Source: Nitrospirota bacterium (lineage in GTDB: Bacteria > Nitrospirota > Thermodesulfovibrionia > UBA6902). From it: 60,356 nucleotides of DNA. The stretch is taken from assembly GCA_016213945.1 (NCBI GenBank), contig JACQZF010000036.1, forward strand, positions 1-60,356, in the 5' to 3' direction. Shown here piece after piece: positions 26,014 to 37,465 of the stretch (within the stretch, counting starts at the first letter, position 1; the number at the start of each line of letters is the position of its first letter). A model generated the notes under the pieces. The model saw nothing but the letters and a program-made list of their open reading frames with translations. It made no database searches and was not told the origin of the DNA. The position numbers were made by a program, and so were the translations under genes.

Positions 26014-26603
26014 TTTTTGTAATACGCCTTTCCCGCACAGGCCTTGCAATATATCCTGCCGTCCAGATTTATCTCCCTGTTGTCCTGCACATATTCTCCG
26101 CATTTTTCGCACTGCACCCGCTTCAACGGCCTTCCGGGCATGTCCTCCGGGGGAATTTCAACGGACACTTCTTCCCATTTAAAAAGCTCCTCATCCGGCA
26201 TCACCTTGTAAGCGGCGGTCTGGCGTTCGTACTTGTCCTCGATCTCAGTGCAATAGTTTTTCGCTGCCGCCTTTGATTCCTCTTTCGCAAGTATTCTTAT
26301 CGCCTTCCCCGTGTTCAGGTTTACAAAGGTCGCGGCCATCTTTCCGTAATCAAGGAGCTTCATTGTCCTTTTGCCGGGGCTGCATCCCGTGACAGACTGG
26401 ATCGCATCAGTGGCGCACCTGTCTATTTCAACAAACACCATGACCTTCTTCCTGTCTTTGCCCTTAGGGTCTTCAATGTCAACCTTTTCAAGTCCTAATA
26501 TGCTCATCCTTACGCCTAACACCTGTCCGGGACAGAGATGCCCGTGAATTTTTACGGACTCATCAAGCAGGCTTTCAAAATTAAAATTATCTTTCCCGGT
26601 CAT
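26010..26603 (-). CDS. FmdE-family protein with C-terminal zinc finger
   Basis: 197 residues. The N-terminal FmdE domain has the [15 protein letters not shown] signature (about residue 20), [24 protein letters not shown] and [13 protein letters not shown]-terminal four-Cys zinc finger (CEKCGEYV ... YCKACAG) follows. FmdE relatives occur beside formylmethanofuran dehydrogenase in methanogens, but in bacteria they are widespread, often with metal-related or molybdoenzyme context, and have no settled role. The stop overlaps the cysK start by four bases, so the two were probably an operon. Confidence 0.88.
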   Translation of the reverse strand: MTGKDNFNFESLLDESVKIHGHLCPGQVLGVRMSILGLEKVDIEDPKGKDRKKVMVFVEIDRCATDAIQSVTGCSPGKRTMKLLDYGKMAATFVNLNTGKAIRILAKEESKAAAKNYCTEIEDKYERQTAAYKVMPDEELFKWEEVSVEIPPEDMPGRPLKRVQCEKCGEYVQDNREINLDGRIYCKACAGKAYYKK

Positions 26604-26758
26604 GAATTAATTGCCTTTTTGAGCTCAACTCAAAAACGTTTGTATGGTTATGCCTGTAAAACTTTGTAAATGGCAGGACGACTGTCCCTTTGTTGAATTC
26701 TCAACAGGTTAATGTAGTCAAATGTTTTAGCCGATAATATTATATATTAAGGCATAAG

Positions 26759-28282
26759 ATGTTTAACAGCGTTAAATTCAAGATAACCATTACAGCTTTT
26801 TTCATTATCTCTGTCATTATGGTCTTGTCCACTTTGAGAGATATAAATCAGACCGAGCAAAAGCTCCTGAACGCGCAGAAAGAAAAAGCCGTCCTGCTTT
26901 CAGAGAGGATAACGCACGGCATTATGGTGCTCATGCTGAAGAACAGGTGGCAGGACCTGCAGACCTTCATGGAAAGTCTCATCAAGGACTCAAAGGAATT
27001 AAAGGGGATACGAATATTTCTCCCTGAAAACGGGACAATAGTCGCTTCCTCGGAGCCAAAGGAGATCGGAAGGGAAATTTATAAAAAAGATGTGGAGATT
27101 TTCAAGAACGGGGAATATCAGAAGGCCTTTCTGGTAGAGAAAGAGGGACAATGGTATACCTCAAAGCTTACCGTCATCCAGAACCAGCCCATCTGCCACA
27201 GATGTCACGGCTCTGATAAAGAGGTTTTGGGCGTGCTGGGTATTGATATTTCGCTTAACAGCGTATACCAGACCAGCGGGGCATTTAAAAAAGAACATTT
27301 CATGGATGCCCTTATCGGCTTTCTGCTGATGGGATCAGGCATTATGCTTGTGGTTGGAATACTCATAGAAAGGCCGGTCAGGAAGATGATCCGCACTATC
27401 AGGAAGATTGAAAACGGCGATTTGTCCGCAAGAATGGAAGAGAACAAGAAAGACGAGTTCGGCCTCATGGCAAAGAGTTTTAACAGCATGGTTGAATCGC
27501 TCGAATCCGCCAATAAAGAGATAGAGCAGTTTCACATGGAGCAGATACAAAGAGCGGCAAGGCTCGCTTCGCTCGGAGAGATTATATCGGGCATCGCCCA
27601 TGAGATTAAAAATCCCCTCACAGGCATAAGCTGCGCGGTACAGTTAATTCAGTCCGAGATGAAGGCAGACGATGATAAGAAGGAAATCACTGCCGAAATA
27701 TTGCTTCAGATAAAAAGGCTGGACAGGATAGTGAAAGACCTCCTGAATTACGCAAAGCCGAAACCGCCTCAGTTCCTGCCCAATAGAATAGAGGGCATTT
27801 TAGAGAAGGCATTGTTTTTTGTATACCCGGAGGCCAAGGGTCATGATATCAGCATTGATCCGCGTATTGATAACGACCTTCCGGAGGTCATGATGGACCC
27901 GGACCAGATGCAGCAGGTATTTTTGAATTTGATGATAAACGCGATCCAGGCAATGCCCTCCGGGGGAAGGCTTGCGATCTCAATATCAATAGCTGATTCC
28001 CAGACGGTCGGAGAAAAAATAAAAGGCCAGATACTGAGCAATAAAATAATGCTCATCAGGTTTCAGGACACCGGGGAAGGAATAGAGCAGGAGCATCTTG
28101 AAAATATATTCGATCCTTTTTATACTCGAAAAACAAAAGGCACGGGTCTTGGATTGTCCATAAGCCAGAGGATCGTCCATGAACACGGAGGTGAAATTAC
28201 CGTGGAGAGCACACCTGGGAAAGGGACCGTTTTTACGATATCTCTGCCGCTCATAGAGACCGGAGGGAGAGTTCAGGAATAA
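26759..28282 (+). CDS. sensor histidine kinase with periplasmic CxxCH motif
   Basis: 507 residues. Membrane helices at about 9-29 and 181-203 flank a periplasmic sensor domain that ends with QPICHRCHG (C146, C149, H150), a c-type haem-attachment motif. Then come a HAMP domain (RPVRKMIRTIRKIENGDLSAR), a HisKA domain with the phospho-acceptor in GIAHEIKNPL (H281), and an HATPase domain (NLMINAIQAMP, DTGEGI, GTGLGLSI). A single-haem periplasmic sensor could report redox, O2, NO or similar ligands. The response-regulator gene starts four bases after the stop. Confidence 0.92.
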   Translation: MFNSVKFKITITAFFIISVIMVLSTLRDINQTEQKLLNAQKEKAVLLSERITHGIMVLMLKNRWQDLQTFMESLIKDSKELKGIRIFLPENGTIVASSEPKEIGREIYKKDVEIFKNGEYQKAFLVEKEGQWYTSKLTVIQNQPICHRCHGSDKEVLGVLGIDISLNSVYQTSGAFKKEHFMDALIGFLLMGSGIMLVVGILIERPVRKMIRTIRKIENGDLSARMEENKKDEFGLMAKSFNSMVESLESANKEIEQFHMEQIQRAARLASLGEIISGIAHEIKNPLTGISCAVQLIQSEMKADDDKKEITAEILLQIKRLDRIVKDLLNYAKPKPPQFLPNRIEGILEKALFFVYPEAKGHDISIDPRIDNDLPEVMMDPDQMQQVFLNLMINAIQAMPSGGRLAISISIADSQTVGEKIKGQILSNKIMLIRFQDTGEGIEQEHLENIFDPFYTRKTKGTGLGLSISQRIVHEHGGEITVESTPGKGTVFTISLPLIETGGRVQE

Positions 28283-28286
28283 CATT

Positions 28287-29654
28287 ATGGGAAGAATACT
28301 CGTTGTCGATGATGAAAAATTTATAACAAAGAGCCTCAAACAACACCTTGAGAAAGAAGGCCATGAGGTTTTTACCGCTGATTCCGGAGACGACGGTCTT
28401 GAGGTCTTTCAGGCGGAGTCCCCTGATATTGTTATCCTGGACTTGCGTATGCCTGGCATGAGCGGAATGGAAACGCTTGAAGCCATGAAGAAGTCAAACA
28501 GCGAGGCAGTTGTAATTATCATCACGGCTCATGGAGATATCGGTACTGCAGTTTCCGCGATAAAATTGGGCGCGTATGACTTCGTTGAAAAGCCTTTTGA
28601 CCTTGACAGGCTCTCTGTTCTCATTAAAAAGGCCATGGAAACTGCACAGTTAAAGAGAGAGGTCAATTATTTCAGGGAGGAAAAATACGACACTTACAAC
28701 TTCAGCAACATAATCGGCGAATCTCCTGTGATGAGAGAAGTCATCACACTTGCCAAAAAGGTGGCGGCAAGCGACGCCAATACCATTCTCATTCAGGGCG
28801 AAAGCGGCACCGGCAAGAGCCTGCTTGCAAGGGCGATGCACTATAACAGTCCGCGTGTGGTCGGGCCTTTTGTGGAGGTCACCTGCACCGCGATACCTGA
28901 AGCGCTTATCGAGAGCGAATTGTTTGGCCATGAAAAGGGCGCCTTTACGGACGCCAAGGCAGCCAAAAAGGGGCTTTTTGAAGTTGCAAGCGGTGGCACC
29001 ATTTATCTTGATGAAATTGGTGATATTAAATTGTCCACTCAGGCAAAGCTCTTAAGGGCGCTTGAAGAAAAGACCTTCAAGCGTGTCGGCGGACTCAAAG
29101 ACATAAAAGTGGATGTCAGGATTGTTGCGACTACAAACAAAAAGAACCTCGAAGAAGCAGTAAGGAACGGGGGCTTCCGGGCAGACCTCTATTACCGTCT
29201 TAAAGTATTCCCGATCAACCTCCAGCCGTTAAGGGAGCGTAAAGAGGACGTACTCCCGCTTGCCATGCATTATTTACAAAGGTTCAACAAAGAATTCAAA
29301 AAGAATGTGACCGGTATTTCACCGACAGCCGAAAAGCTCCTGCTGAATTATCCGTGGTATGGAAATTCAAGGGAGCTCAGAAATGTGATCGAGAGGGTCT
29401 GCATTCTGGAGGACACCGAGATTGTTTATCCCGAACATCTTCCGGCGGAGATTATCGAGTTCAGCGGAATAGAATCGGTTGAGAGCGCCGCAATCGCCAT
29501 CCCAACTGCTGGACTCTCCCTGAAAACTGTGGAAAAGGACCTGGTTGAGCAGGCGCTTAAAAAAACCGGCGGTAATCAGACAAAGGCAGCCAGGCTGTTA
29601 GGGATCTCCAGAGACGCCCTTCGATATAAGATGCAGAAATTCGGCCTGTTGTAG
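28287..29654 (+). CDS. NtrC-family sigma-54-dependent response regulator
   Basis: 455 residues. A receiver domain (phospho-acceptor D52 in VILDLRMPG), an AAA+ domain with Walker A GESGTGKS and Walker B IYLDEIGD, and a Fis-type helix-turn-helix at the end (GNQTKAARLLGISRDALRYK). The sigma-54 contact loop reads GAFTDA (about residue 219) in place of GAFTGA, a variant seen in some family members. It should activate sigma-54 promoters in response to the kinase at 26759; no such promoter is obvious nearby. Confidence 0.95.
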   Translation: MGRILVVDDEKFITKSLKQHLEKEGHEVFTADSGDDGLEVFQAESPDIVILDLRMPGMSGMETLEAMKKSNSEAVVIIITAHGDIGTAVSAIKLGAYDFVEKPFDLDRLSVLIKKAMETAQLKREVNYFREEKYDTYNFSNIIGESPVMREVITLAKKVAASDANTILIQGESGTGKSLLARAMHYNSPRVVGPFVEVTCTAIPEALIESELFGHEKGAFTDAKAAKKGLFEVASGGTIYLDEIGDIKLSTQAKLLRALEEKTFKRVGGLKDIKVDVRIVATTNKKNLEEAVRNGGFRADLYYRLKVFPINLQPLRERKEDVLPLAMHYLQRFNKEFKKNVTGISPTAEKLLLNYPWYGNSRELRNVIERVCILEDTEIVYPEHLPAEIIEFSGIESVESAAIAIPTAGLSLKTVEKDLVEQALKKTGGNQTKAARLLGISRDALRYKMQKFGLL

Positions 29655-29678
29655 GGTCCTGACTTAGTAAGCTTCTGC

Positions 29679-30170
29679 TTACTTGCCCTTCTTTGTCCCC
29701 TCGCGTCCTATCGCAACTTTCCCTGTGCGGACAAATTCTTTTATGCCGAAAGGCTTGATGAGGTCTATGAACGCGCTGATCTTTTTCTCTTCCCCGGTTA
29801 TTTCTATCGTATAGGTTGCAGGGCCTGAATCCACAATCCTGCCCCTGAATATCTCGGCAAGCTGCAGGGCCTCTGTCTTGTCCTCTTTCCTCGGGGCGAT
29901 CTTGACGAGCACCATTTCCCTTTCAACGTGATCGAGCTCCATGAAGTCCACAACCTTGATGACGTCAATAAGCTTGTTGAGCTGTTTTGTTATCTGCTCG
30001 ACTACCAGGTCGTCGCCGGTTGTAACAATTGTCATTATGGAGATCGCAGGGTCAATAGTTTCGCCGACGGAAAGGCTCTCGATGTTATATCCTCTTCCGC
30101 TGAAAAGGCCTGAGATCCTCGAAAGAACGCCGAATTTATTTTCAACCAGCACTGAAATTGTATGACGCAT
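29679..30170 (-). CDS. ilvN: acetolactate synthase small (regulatory) subunit IlvN/IlvH
   Basis: 163 residues. N-terminal ACT domain ([36 protein letters not shown]) with the second domain behind it ([19 protein letters not shown]). It binds the catalytic subunit IlvB, raises its activity and gives valine feedback. The start at 30170 is chosen because GGAGGAAT lies just upstream, while a longer frame to 30218 runs into a repeat. It is separated from ilvB by 142 bases holding that repeat. Confidence 0.96.
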   Translation of the reverse strand: MRHTISVLVENKFGVLSRISGLFSGRGYNIESLSVGETIDPAISIMTIVTTGDDLVVEQITKQLNKLIDVIKVVDFMELDHVEREMVLVKIAPRKEDKTEALQLAEIFRGRIVDSGPATYTIEITGEEKKISAFIDLIKPFGIKEFVRTGKVAIGREGTKKGK

Positions 30171-30220
30171 TATTCCTCCGGGAAAAACTATTAATAAATA
30201 AACTAACGTTTTCTGCATTG

Positions 30221-30288
30221 GTCATTCCGGCTTGTCCGGAATCTTTTTCAAAGAAGAATTCCCGATGCGCTTCGCTTGCGGGAATGAC
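30221..30288. repeat. CATTCCGG/CCGGAATGAC-type inverted repeat, copy 2
   Basis: GTCATTCCGGCTTGTCCGGAAT at the left, ATTCCCGATGCGC...GCGGGAATGAC at the right. It sits between ilvB and ilvN, inside what is otherwise a single operon. Confidence 0.85.
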
Positions 30289-30312
30289 AGCTTGCAATAT
30301 CTTACTGAAAAT

Positions 30313-32049
30313 CTACTTCACTGCCTTTAACTTTTTCTCTTCCTTCTTTTCCTCTTCCTCAAAGATCATCTGGTCTATTGACGCCCCTGCCGGGACCATC
30401 GGGTAAACCTTTTCCTTCCAGTCCACAACAAAATCCAGGAATACGGGCCTGTTTTTTATCTTCAGCGATTCCTTAATAACAGGCTCTACCTCCTCCGGCT
30501 TCGTGGCCCTTAAACCGGCCGCGCCGTAGGCTTCGGCAACCTTGACGAAATCAGGGTTCCCTGTCTCAAGATGAGTATGTGAATAGCGCTCTTTAAAGAA
30601 CAGTTCCTGCCACTGCCTTACCATCCCAAGATACCCGTTGTTCAGTATCGCCACTTTTACTGGCAGTTTATTGATGACCGCTGTTGCCAGTTCCTGTATG
30701 TTCATCTGTATGCTTCCGTCGCCCGCTATATCGAAAACCACTTTATCAGGACACGCGAACTGCGCCCCAATTGCCGCTGGAAAACCGTATCCCATCGTGC
30801 CGAGGCCGCCGGAAGACAACCATCTTCTCGGGTGATCATATTTGTAGAACTGCGCGGCCCACATCTGGTTCTGGCCTACCTCGGTACAGATTATGGCCTC
30901 GCCCCTGGTGACCTCGTATATCTTTTCAACAACGAATTCCGGCTTGATGATATTTTTGTCAAACCTGTATGAAAGAGGTCTCTCCTCTTTCCAATGTTCA
31001 ATCTGTTTCAGCCATGCGCTCCTGATCGCGCCCCACTGCTCCTTTGATTCCTTAAGCGCCTTTATCAGATCTCTTAAAACGTTTTTGACATCACCGACAA
31101 CTGGGAGGTCCACCCTCACATTTTTCCTGATAGATGTCGGGTCAATATCGATCTGCATTATCTTTGCATTCGGCGCGAATTCGTCGGTCTTGCCTGTTAC
31201 ACGGTCGTCAAATCTCACGCCGATCCCAATAAGGAGGTCCGCATTCTGGACGGCTGTGTTGGCGTAATAAGTGCCGTGCATTCCAAGCATTCCCATTGAG
31301 AGTTTATTCGTGCCGGGAAATCCGCCAAGCCCCATCAGTGTCATTGTGACCGGGATCTTCGCAAGCTCGGCAAGTTCCTTCAGTTCTTTGGAGGCGCCTG
31401 ATAAGATCACGCCGCCGCCTGCCATGATGACCGGTTTTTTCGCCTGCAATATCATCTGGGCGGCCTGGTTTATCATGTACTTATTTCCGTGATATGTCGG
31501 ATTGTAACTTCTGATCTTCACTTCCTCCGGCCAGATAAATTCTGTTGAACCGGCTGTCACGTCCTTTGGCAAATCAATTAATACGGGGCCGGGTCTTCCT
31601 GTGCAGGCGATATGAAATGCCTCCCGCACGGTCTTTGCCAGGTCCTTCACATCTTTAACAAGAAAATTATGCTTGGTGCAGGGCCTGGTGATCCCGACAA
31701 TATCCGCTTCCTGAAACGCGTCATTGCCTATAAGCAGTGTAGGCACCTGGCCGGAAAAAACAACAAGAGGGATGGAATCCATCGAGGCGGTTGCAATACC
31801 TGTTACGGTATTTGTGGCTCCTGGCCCTGAAGTAACTATCGCAACCCCGGGCTTTCCGCTGGCCCTTGCATAACCGTCCGCAGCATGCACTGCGGCCTGC
31901 TCGTGCCTTGTAAGAATAAGCTGCAAGTCTTTTTCATCATAAAGAATGTCGAAGATATTGAGCACCACGCCGCCGGGATAACCGAAGACGTGTTTTACCC
32001 CTTCCTTCTTCAGACACTCAATTAATATCTCTGCGCCGCTCTTTTTCAT
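30313..32049 (-). CDS. ilvB: acetolactate synthase large (catalytic) subunit IlvB
   Basis: 578 residues. ThDP-enzyme features: [14 protein letters not shown] near the N terminus, the catalytic Glu in [16 protein letters not shown], the central FAD-domain segment [22 protein letters not shown]-like region, and the ThDP/Mg motif [16 protein letters not shown]. It condenses two pyruvates, or pyruvate with 2-oxobutyrate, in valine/leucine and isoleucine synthesis. ilvD lies 28 bases upstream on the same strand. No T-box or leader-peptide attenuator was found upstream. Confidence 0.97.
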   Translation of the reverse strand: MKKSGAEILIECLKKEGVKHVFGYPGGVVLNIFDILYDEKDLQLILTRHEQAAVHAADGYARASGKPGVAIVTSGPGATNTVTGIATASMDSIPLVVFSGQVPTLLIGNDAFQEADIVGITRPCTKHNFLVKDVKDLAKTVREAFHIACTGRPGPVLIDLPKDVTAGSTEFIWPEEVKIRSYNPTYHGNKYMINQAAQMILQAKKPVIMAGGGVILSGASKELKELAELAKIPVTMTLMGLGGFPGTNKLSMGMLGMHGTYYANTAVQNADLLIGIGVRFDDRVTGKTDEFAPNAKIMQIDIDPTSIRKNVRVDLPVVGDVKNVLRDLIKALKESKEQWGAIRSAWLKQIEHWKEERPLSYRFDKNIIKPEFVVEKIYEVTRGEAIICTEVGQNQMWAAQFYKYDHPRRWLSSGGLGTMGYGFPAAIGAQFACPDKVVFDIAGDGSIQMNIQELATAVINKLPVKVAILNNGYLGMVRQWQELFFKERYSHTHLETGNPDFVKVAEAYGAAGLRATKPEEVEPVIKESLKIKNRPVFLDFVVDWKEKVYPMVPAGASIDQMIFEEEEKKEEKKLKAVK

Positions 32050-32077
32050 TTAATCTCCCTAAGCAATATTCAGTTGC

Positions 32078-33745
32078 TTAAATGTCATTCCCTGACTTCA
32101 TCACCGCGCCGGTGCTTGCGGATGTTACCAGTGAAGCATATCTTGCAAGCCAGCCTTTGTTTATTTTTGGTTTTAACGGGATGTGCGTTTTAAACCTCTT
32201 TTTTATTTCTTTATCGCTGAGGAGTAAATTCAGCTTTCTGTTAATAATATCAATCTCTATCATGTCTCCGTTTTTTACGATAGCGATCGGCCCGCCCTCC
32301 ATTGCCTCTGGCGATACATGTCCGATACAGGGGCCTCTCGTTCCTCCTGAGAAACGTCCGTCAGTGATTAAGGCCACCGAGTCGCTTAATCCCATTCCCG
32401 CGATTGCGGATGTGGGGCTTAACATCTCTCTCATGCCCGGGCCGCCTTTGGGTCCTTCATAGCGGATTATGACAACATCGCCGGGTTTGATCATTCCTGA
32501 GAGTATCGCCTTCATCGTATCTTCTTCTGAATTAAACACCTTAGCGCTGCCCTTGAACTTGAGCATTTTTTCGCTGACAGCCGTTTGTTTTACAACAGCG
32601 CCGTCAGGGGCAAGCGTGCCTTTTAATACGGCGATGCCTCCCTGTTTGCGATGGACCTTATCAAGAGGCCTGATGACCTCCTCATCAGTAATCTCTGCAC
32701 CATCAGCGATTTCGTATATCTTCTGCCCTGAAACAGTAATAACATTATTGAGGCTGGATTTCAATCTCTTCAGCACCGCGGGTATTCCGCCGGCAAAATC
32801 CAGGTCCTCAAGATAATGCGTGCCCCCGGGCAGCATGTTTGAGATATGCGGTGTCTTCTTGCTTATCCTGTCAAATAATTCCAGTGTCAAATTTACCTTG
32901 GCCTCATGAGCTATTGCGGGGATATGCAACACTGTGTTGGTTGAGCCTCCGAGGGCCAAGTCAACCGTTATCGCATTTTCAAACGCCTTGCGGGTCATTA
33001 TCTTTTTTGGAGTAATATTTTTCTTTATGAGCTCAACAATCCTGCTGCCGCTGTTAAATGCGATCCTGCGTTTTTGCGCTGAGACCGCCAGGGCAGTGGC
33101 GCAGCCGGGAAGGCTCATGCCGAGAGACTCCGTTACGCAAGCCATTGTGTTTGCCGTGTACATACCCTGACAGGAACCTGCACCGGGACAGGCGCACATT
33201 TCAAGGTCTTCCAGTTCCGACTTCTTCAGCAATCCTTTTTTATATTGTCCTATTGCTTCAAATGTATCATTAACAAGTGAAAGTCTCTTGCCCCGCAAAT
33301 GGCCTGAATACATCGGTCCTGCGGTAACGACTATTGAGGGAACGTTCACTCTCGCTGCGGCCATGAGCATCCCCGGGGTAATCTTGTCGCAATTTGTAAG
33401 AAGCACCAGCCCGTCAAACTGGTGCGCCTGAGCAATGGTCTCCACCATGTCTGCGATCAGCTCTCTCGAAGGGAGGCTGTAGTGCATTCCGCTGTGCCCC
33501 ATAGCAATGCCGTCGCAGATGCCTGGGATGCCGAAGAAGAACGGATAACCTCCTCCCGCATGCACGCCTTTTTCTATAAACCGTTCAAGGTCTCTCATGC
33601 CTATGTGGCCGGGAATAATGTCAGTGAAGCTTGTTGCCACGCCGATGAACGGCTTGTTTATTTCAGAGCGGGGGATTCCAGTGGCGTAGAGCAGCGCCCG
33701 GTGAGGCAGTCTTTCCAGACCTTTTTTTATCAAATTGCTTTTCAT
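32078..33745 (-). CDS. ilvD: dihydroxyacid dehydratase IlvD
   Basis: 555 residues, standard length. Fe-S ligand cysteines appear in [11 protein letters not shown] and [18 protein letters not shown], and the C-terminal [18 protein letters not shown] motif is intact. It dehydrates dihydroxyacids to 2-oxoacids in branched-chain amino-acid synthesis; the Fe-S cluster is oxygen-sensitive. First gene of the ilvD-ilvB-ilvN group; ilvC is not in this window. Confidence 0.97.
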   Translation of the reverse strand: MKSNLIKKGLERLPHRALLYATGIPRSEINKPFIGVATSFTDIIPGHIGMRDLERFIEKGVHAGGGYPFFFGIPGICDGIAMGHSGMHYSLPSRELIADMVETIAQAHQFDGLVLLTNCDKITPGMLMAAARVNVPSIVVTAGPMYSGHLRGKRLSLVNDTFEAIGQYKKGLLKKSELEDLEMCACPGAGSCQGMYTANTMACVTESLGMSLPGCATALAVSAQKRRIAFNSGSRIVELIKKNITPKKIMTRKAFENAITVDLALGGSTNTVLHIPAIAHEAKVNLTLELFDRISKKTPHISNMLPGGTHYLEDLDFAGGIPAVLKRLKSSLNNVITVSGQKIYEIADGAEITDEEVIRPLDKVHRKQGGIAVLKGTLAPDGAVVKQTAVSEKMLKFKGSAKVFNSEEDTMKAILSGMIKPGDVVIIRYEGPKGGPGMREMLSPTSAIAGMGLSDSVALITDGRFSGGTRGPCIGHVSPEAMEGGPIAIVKNGDMIEIDIINRKLNLLLSDKEIKKRFKTHIPLKPKINKGWLARYASLVTSASTGAVMKSGNDI

Positions 33746-33754
33746 AATATAAAC

Positions 33755-33837
33755 AAGTTAAGAGTTGACAGTTAAAAATTAAGAGTTAAAAGCGGAAACA
33801 GGAAATAACTTTTCACTTTTAACTTTCAATTTTCAAC
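33755..33837. repeat. AT-rich inverted repeat with AGTTAAAAATTAAGAG arms
   Basis: AAGTTAAGAGTTGACAGTTAAAAATTAAGAGTTAAAAG on the left and CTTTTCACTTTTAACTTTCAATTTTCAAC on the right form an imperfect hairpin. Lies between ilvD and the DUF465 gene and reaches its stop codon. Confidence 0.7.
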
Positions 33838-34051
33838 CTGGTTGGTACTCCCTGATAAGCTGAGCTATACGGTCCTTATGTTGAAGTTTTTGTTTTTGCA
33901 TTTTCTTTTTTTCGACTTCTTCCTCCGCTGAGAGATACTTTTTCTTATTCATTTCATCAAGGGCCTTGTCAAGTTTCCGGTGGTCCTCTTCAAGTCTCCT
34001 GAACTCTTCATTTTCACTTCTTAAAGCATTTAAGATATCGTCATGTTTCAT
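33833..34051 (-). CDS. DUF465/YdcH-family small protein
   Basis: 72 residues, almost entirely charged alpha helix: NEEFRRLEEDHRKLDKALDEM, a short KKYLSAEEEVEKKKMQKQKL turn, ending HKDRIAQLIREYQPG. This pattern of two antiparallel helices with a final KD-x-I/x-L tail is that of DUF465. Function unknown in the family. An AGGGGGA ribosome site precedes the ATG. It may share a transcript with ilvD. Confidence 0.88.
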   Translation of the reverse strand: MKHDDILNALRSENEEFRRLEEDHRKLDKALDEMNKKKYLSAEEEVEKKKMQKQKLQHKDRIAQLIREYQPG

Positions 34052-34264
34052 AAGGCTCCCCCTTATCTTTATATAAGATGAAAAATTACCATATTCTCGG
34101 GAAAATTACAAGGTCACTGCTTTTATAAAACAATTGCCTGAACGGCTTTTTTGTGTCATTAAGCTCAGAGACGAGCATATAAAATATATGTTGTTCCGCA
34201 AGATAATTGCCCAAGATAATTGTTAATTGACAAAAACCATTATGTTTAGTTAACTTCACACTTA

Positions 34265-34939
34265 ATGATTCCTTTTAAAGACGACAACCCTGCGCAAACT
34301 TTCCCTTTTGTGACAATAGCTTTGATAGCCGCCAACACTGCGGTCCTTGTCTCGCAGCTGCTTTATTCCGGTGATCAAAGACAAATAGTATTTGCATATG
34401 GCGCAATTCCTCATTCTCTTTTGACGTTTGAGACCGCACAGCCTGTTCATCCTGTCTTGACCGTGTTCACTTCCATGTTTATGCACGGGGGGATACTTCA
34501 TCTTGTAAGCAATATGCTTTATCTCTGGATATTCGGTAATAATATTGAAGACAGCTTGGGCCATATACGATATATAATATTTTATCTCCTTTGTGGTGTT
34601 GCGGCCTCATACGCCCACGCGTTAACAAATTCCGTCTCGCAAATACCCATGATAGGCGCAAGCGGCGCTGTATCCGGAATCCTCGGCGCCTACCTGCTTC
34701 TGTTTCCTCATGCAAGGATACATACACTTATCTTTCTTGGTTTTTTTATTCAGGTTGTCAGGCTTCCGGCAATATTTGTGATAGGCTTTTGGATAGTAAT
34801 CCAAATCTTAAACGGCATGCTAAGCAAAGGCCTTGCAAATAGCGGGGGAGTTGCTTGGTTTGCGCACGTCGGAGGTTTTATTGCCGGACTATTATTAATA
34901 AAGCTTTTCTTGAAAAACAAAAGAAGACTCTACTATTGA
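34265..34939 (+). CDS. rhomboid-family intramembrane serine protease
   Basis: 224 residues with about six membrane helices. The catalytic Ser is in GASGAVSGILGAY (S133) and the catalytic His in HVGGFIAG (H201); the loop motif MFMHGGILHLVSNMLYLWIFG and an Asn/His-rich strand are present. It cleaves membrane helices; substrate unknown. No ribosome site is visible; a TTGACA at 34227 with a poor -10 would start transcription almost at the ATG. Confidence 0.93.
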   Translation: MIPFKDDNPAQTFPFVTIALIAANTAVLVSQLLYSGDQRQIVFAYGAIPHSLLTFETAQPVHPVLTVFTSMFMHGGILHLVSNMLYLWIFGNNIEDSLGHIRYIIFYLLCGVAASYAHALTNSVSQIPMIGASGAVSGILGAYLLLFPHARIHTLIFLGFFIQVVRLPAIFVIGFWIVIQILNGMLSKGLANSGGVAWFAHVGGFIAGLLLIKLFLKNKRRLYY

Positions 34940-35068
34940 GTGGCTCCCCATTAAAACATCCCGACTTAACTTTTTCATGATAATTAAAGTTTTTGATTAA
35001 ATTCACGCTAAACATGGTTATTCAGGATTATTCAGCAGATTTCATTATTTTTCCGACGAATGAACGCC

Positions 35069-35098
35069 TTGTCTTCGCAGACGTTTAATTATTATATT
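35069..35098 (+). promoter_or_regulatory. candidate groE promoter
   Basis: TTGTCT (35069-35074) and TATATT (35093-35098) with 18 bases between. The start of transcription would fall inside the CIRCE operator, the usual arrangement for HrcA repression. Confidence 0.55.
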
Positions 35099-35123
35099 AG
35101 CACTCGCCTCGTTTGAGTGCTAA
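35097..35123 (+). promoter_or_regulatory. CIRCE operator (HrcA binding site)
   Basis: TTAGCACTC, nine bases, GAGTGCTAA: an exact match to the consensus inverted repeat. It lies 68 bases before groES and predicts heat-shock control of groES-groEL by the repressor HrcA, whose gene is not in this window. Confidence 0.97.
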
Positions 35124-35190
35124 CTTCAAATTTAATTAACTCTAACTTAAACTGAAATCAATCTTAATTCAAAAGAAAGGAGAGGAGACT

Positions 35191-35481
35191 ATGAAATTTA
35201 GACCATTGAAAGACAGGTTGTTAGTAAAATACTCTGAAGAACCTGAAAAAAGCACAGGGGGGCTTTACATCCCTGACAGCGCAAAGGAAAAACCACAAAA
35301 AGGAGAAGTAATTGCGGTCGGCCCGGGCAAAATAACCGATGACGGCAAACTGCAAAAGATGGAAATTAAAATTGGCGATACCGTCCTGTTTGAAAAGTAT
35401 TCCGGTTCCAAGATAAATATTGAGAATGAAGAATACCTGATTATCAGGGAAGACGACGTCCTTGGGCTCATAGAAAAATAA
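35191..35481 (+). CDS. groES: co-chaperonin GroES
   Basis: 96 residues: KFRPLKDRLLVKYSEEPEKS, the mobile-loop GGLYIPDSAKEKPQKGEV and the closing ENEEYLIIREDDVLGLIEK. It caps GroEL. Strong ribosome site (AAAGGAGAGGAG). 36 bases before groEL. Confidence 0.98.
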   Translation: MKFRPLKDRLLVKYSEEPEKSTGGLYIPDSAKEKPQKGEVIAVGPGKITDDGKLQKMEIKIGDTVLFEKYSGSKINIENEEYLIIREDDVLGLIEK

Positions 35482-37155
<1,674 letters not shown>

Positions 37156-37191
37156 AAAACGGCAGGCTGTAACAGGATTAAGAATACAGGC

Positions 37192-37222
37192 AAAAAGGTG
37201 AGGTCAATCCTCACCTTTTTTG
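37192..37222 (+). terminator. intrinsic terminator of groES-groEL
   Basis: AAGGTGAGG, loop TCAAT, CCTCACCTT followed by six T: a stem of nine pairs and a T-tract. Confidence 0.93.
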
Positions 37223-37365
37223 TTTTCCCTTTATAATTTTTTTAAAAATGCTATGCTCGAACTTCAGCATCTCTTATTCGGATCTTGAAAAAATTTCAGG
37301 ATGATAAGTCAGAAAACAAGCTAAAGTTGCGGGTAACTTTAGTGACGGATTATGATTTAAATCAA

Positions 37366-37394
37366 TTGAATTGTTTAATAAAGTTTACTATGAT
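37366..37394 (+). promoter_or_regulatory. candidate promoter of the radical SAM gene
   Basis: TTGAAT (37366-37371), 17-base spacer, TATGAT (37389-37394), leaving a 5' leader of about 65 bases. Upstream, at 37321-37342, is an inverted repeat CTAAAGTT-(6)-AACTTTAG that could be an operator or a weak hairpin. The rest of the 310-base gap holds nothing else I can identify. Confidence 0.55.
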
Positions 37395-37465
37395 ATGCTA
37401 CAGAAGGTTAAAAAGGATTATTAATTAACCGGATTTAAAAGAAAAGAAGGTGCAAGAAAACAAAG

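Noticed and set aside
29666-29683. AGTAAGC-TTCT-GCTTACT hairpin as terminator between the response regulator and ilvN
   Set aside because: It overlaps the ilvN stop codon, has only seven pairs and no T-tract on either side.
30171-33832. T-box, leader peptide or attenuator for the ilv genes
   Set aside because: The gap before ilvD is under 90 bases and consists mostly of an AT-rich repeat; no leader with Leu/Ile/Val codons and no T-box core sequence seen.
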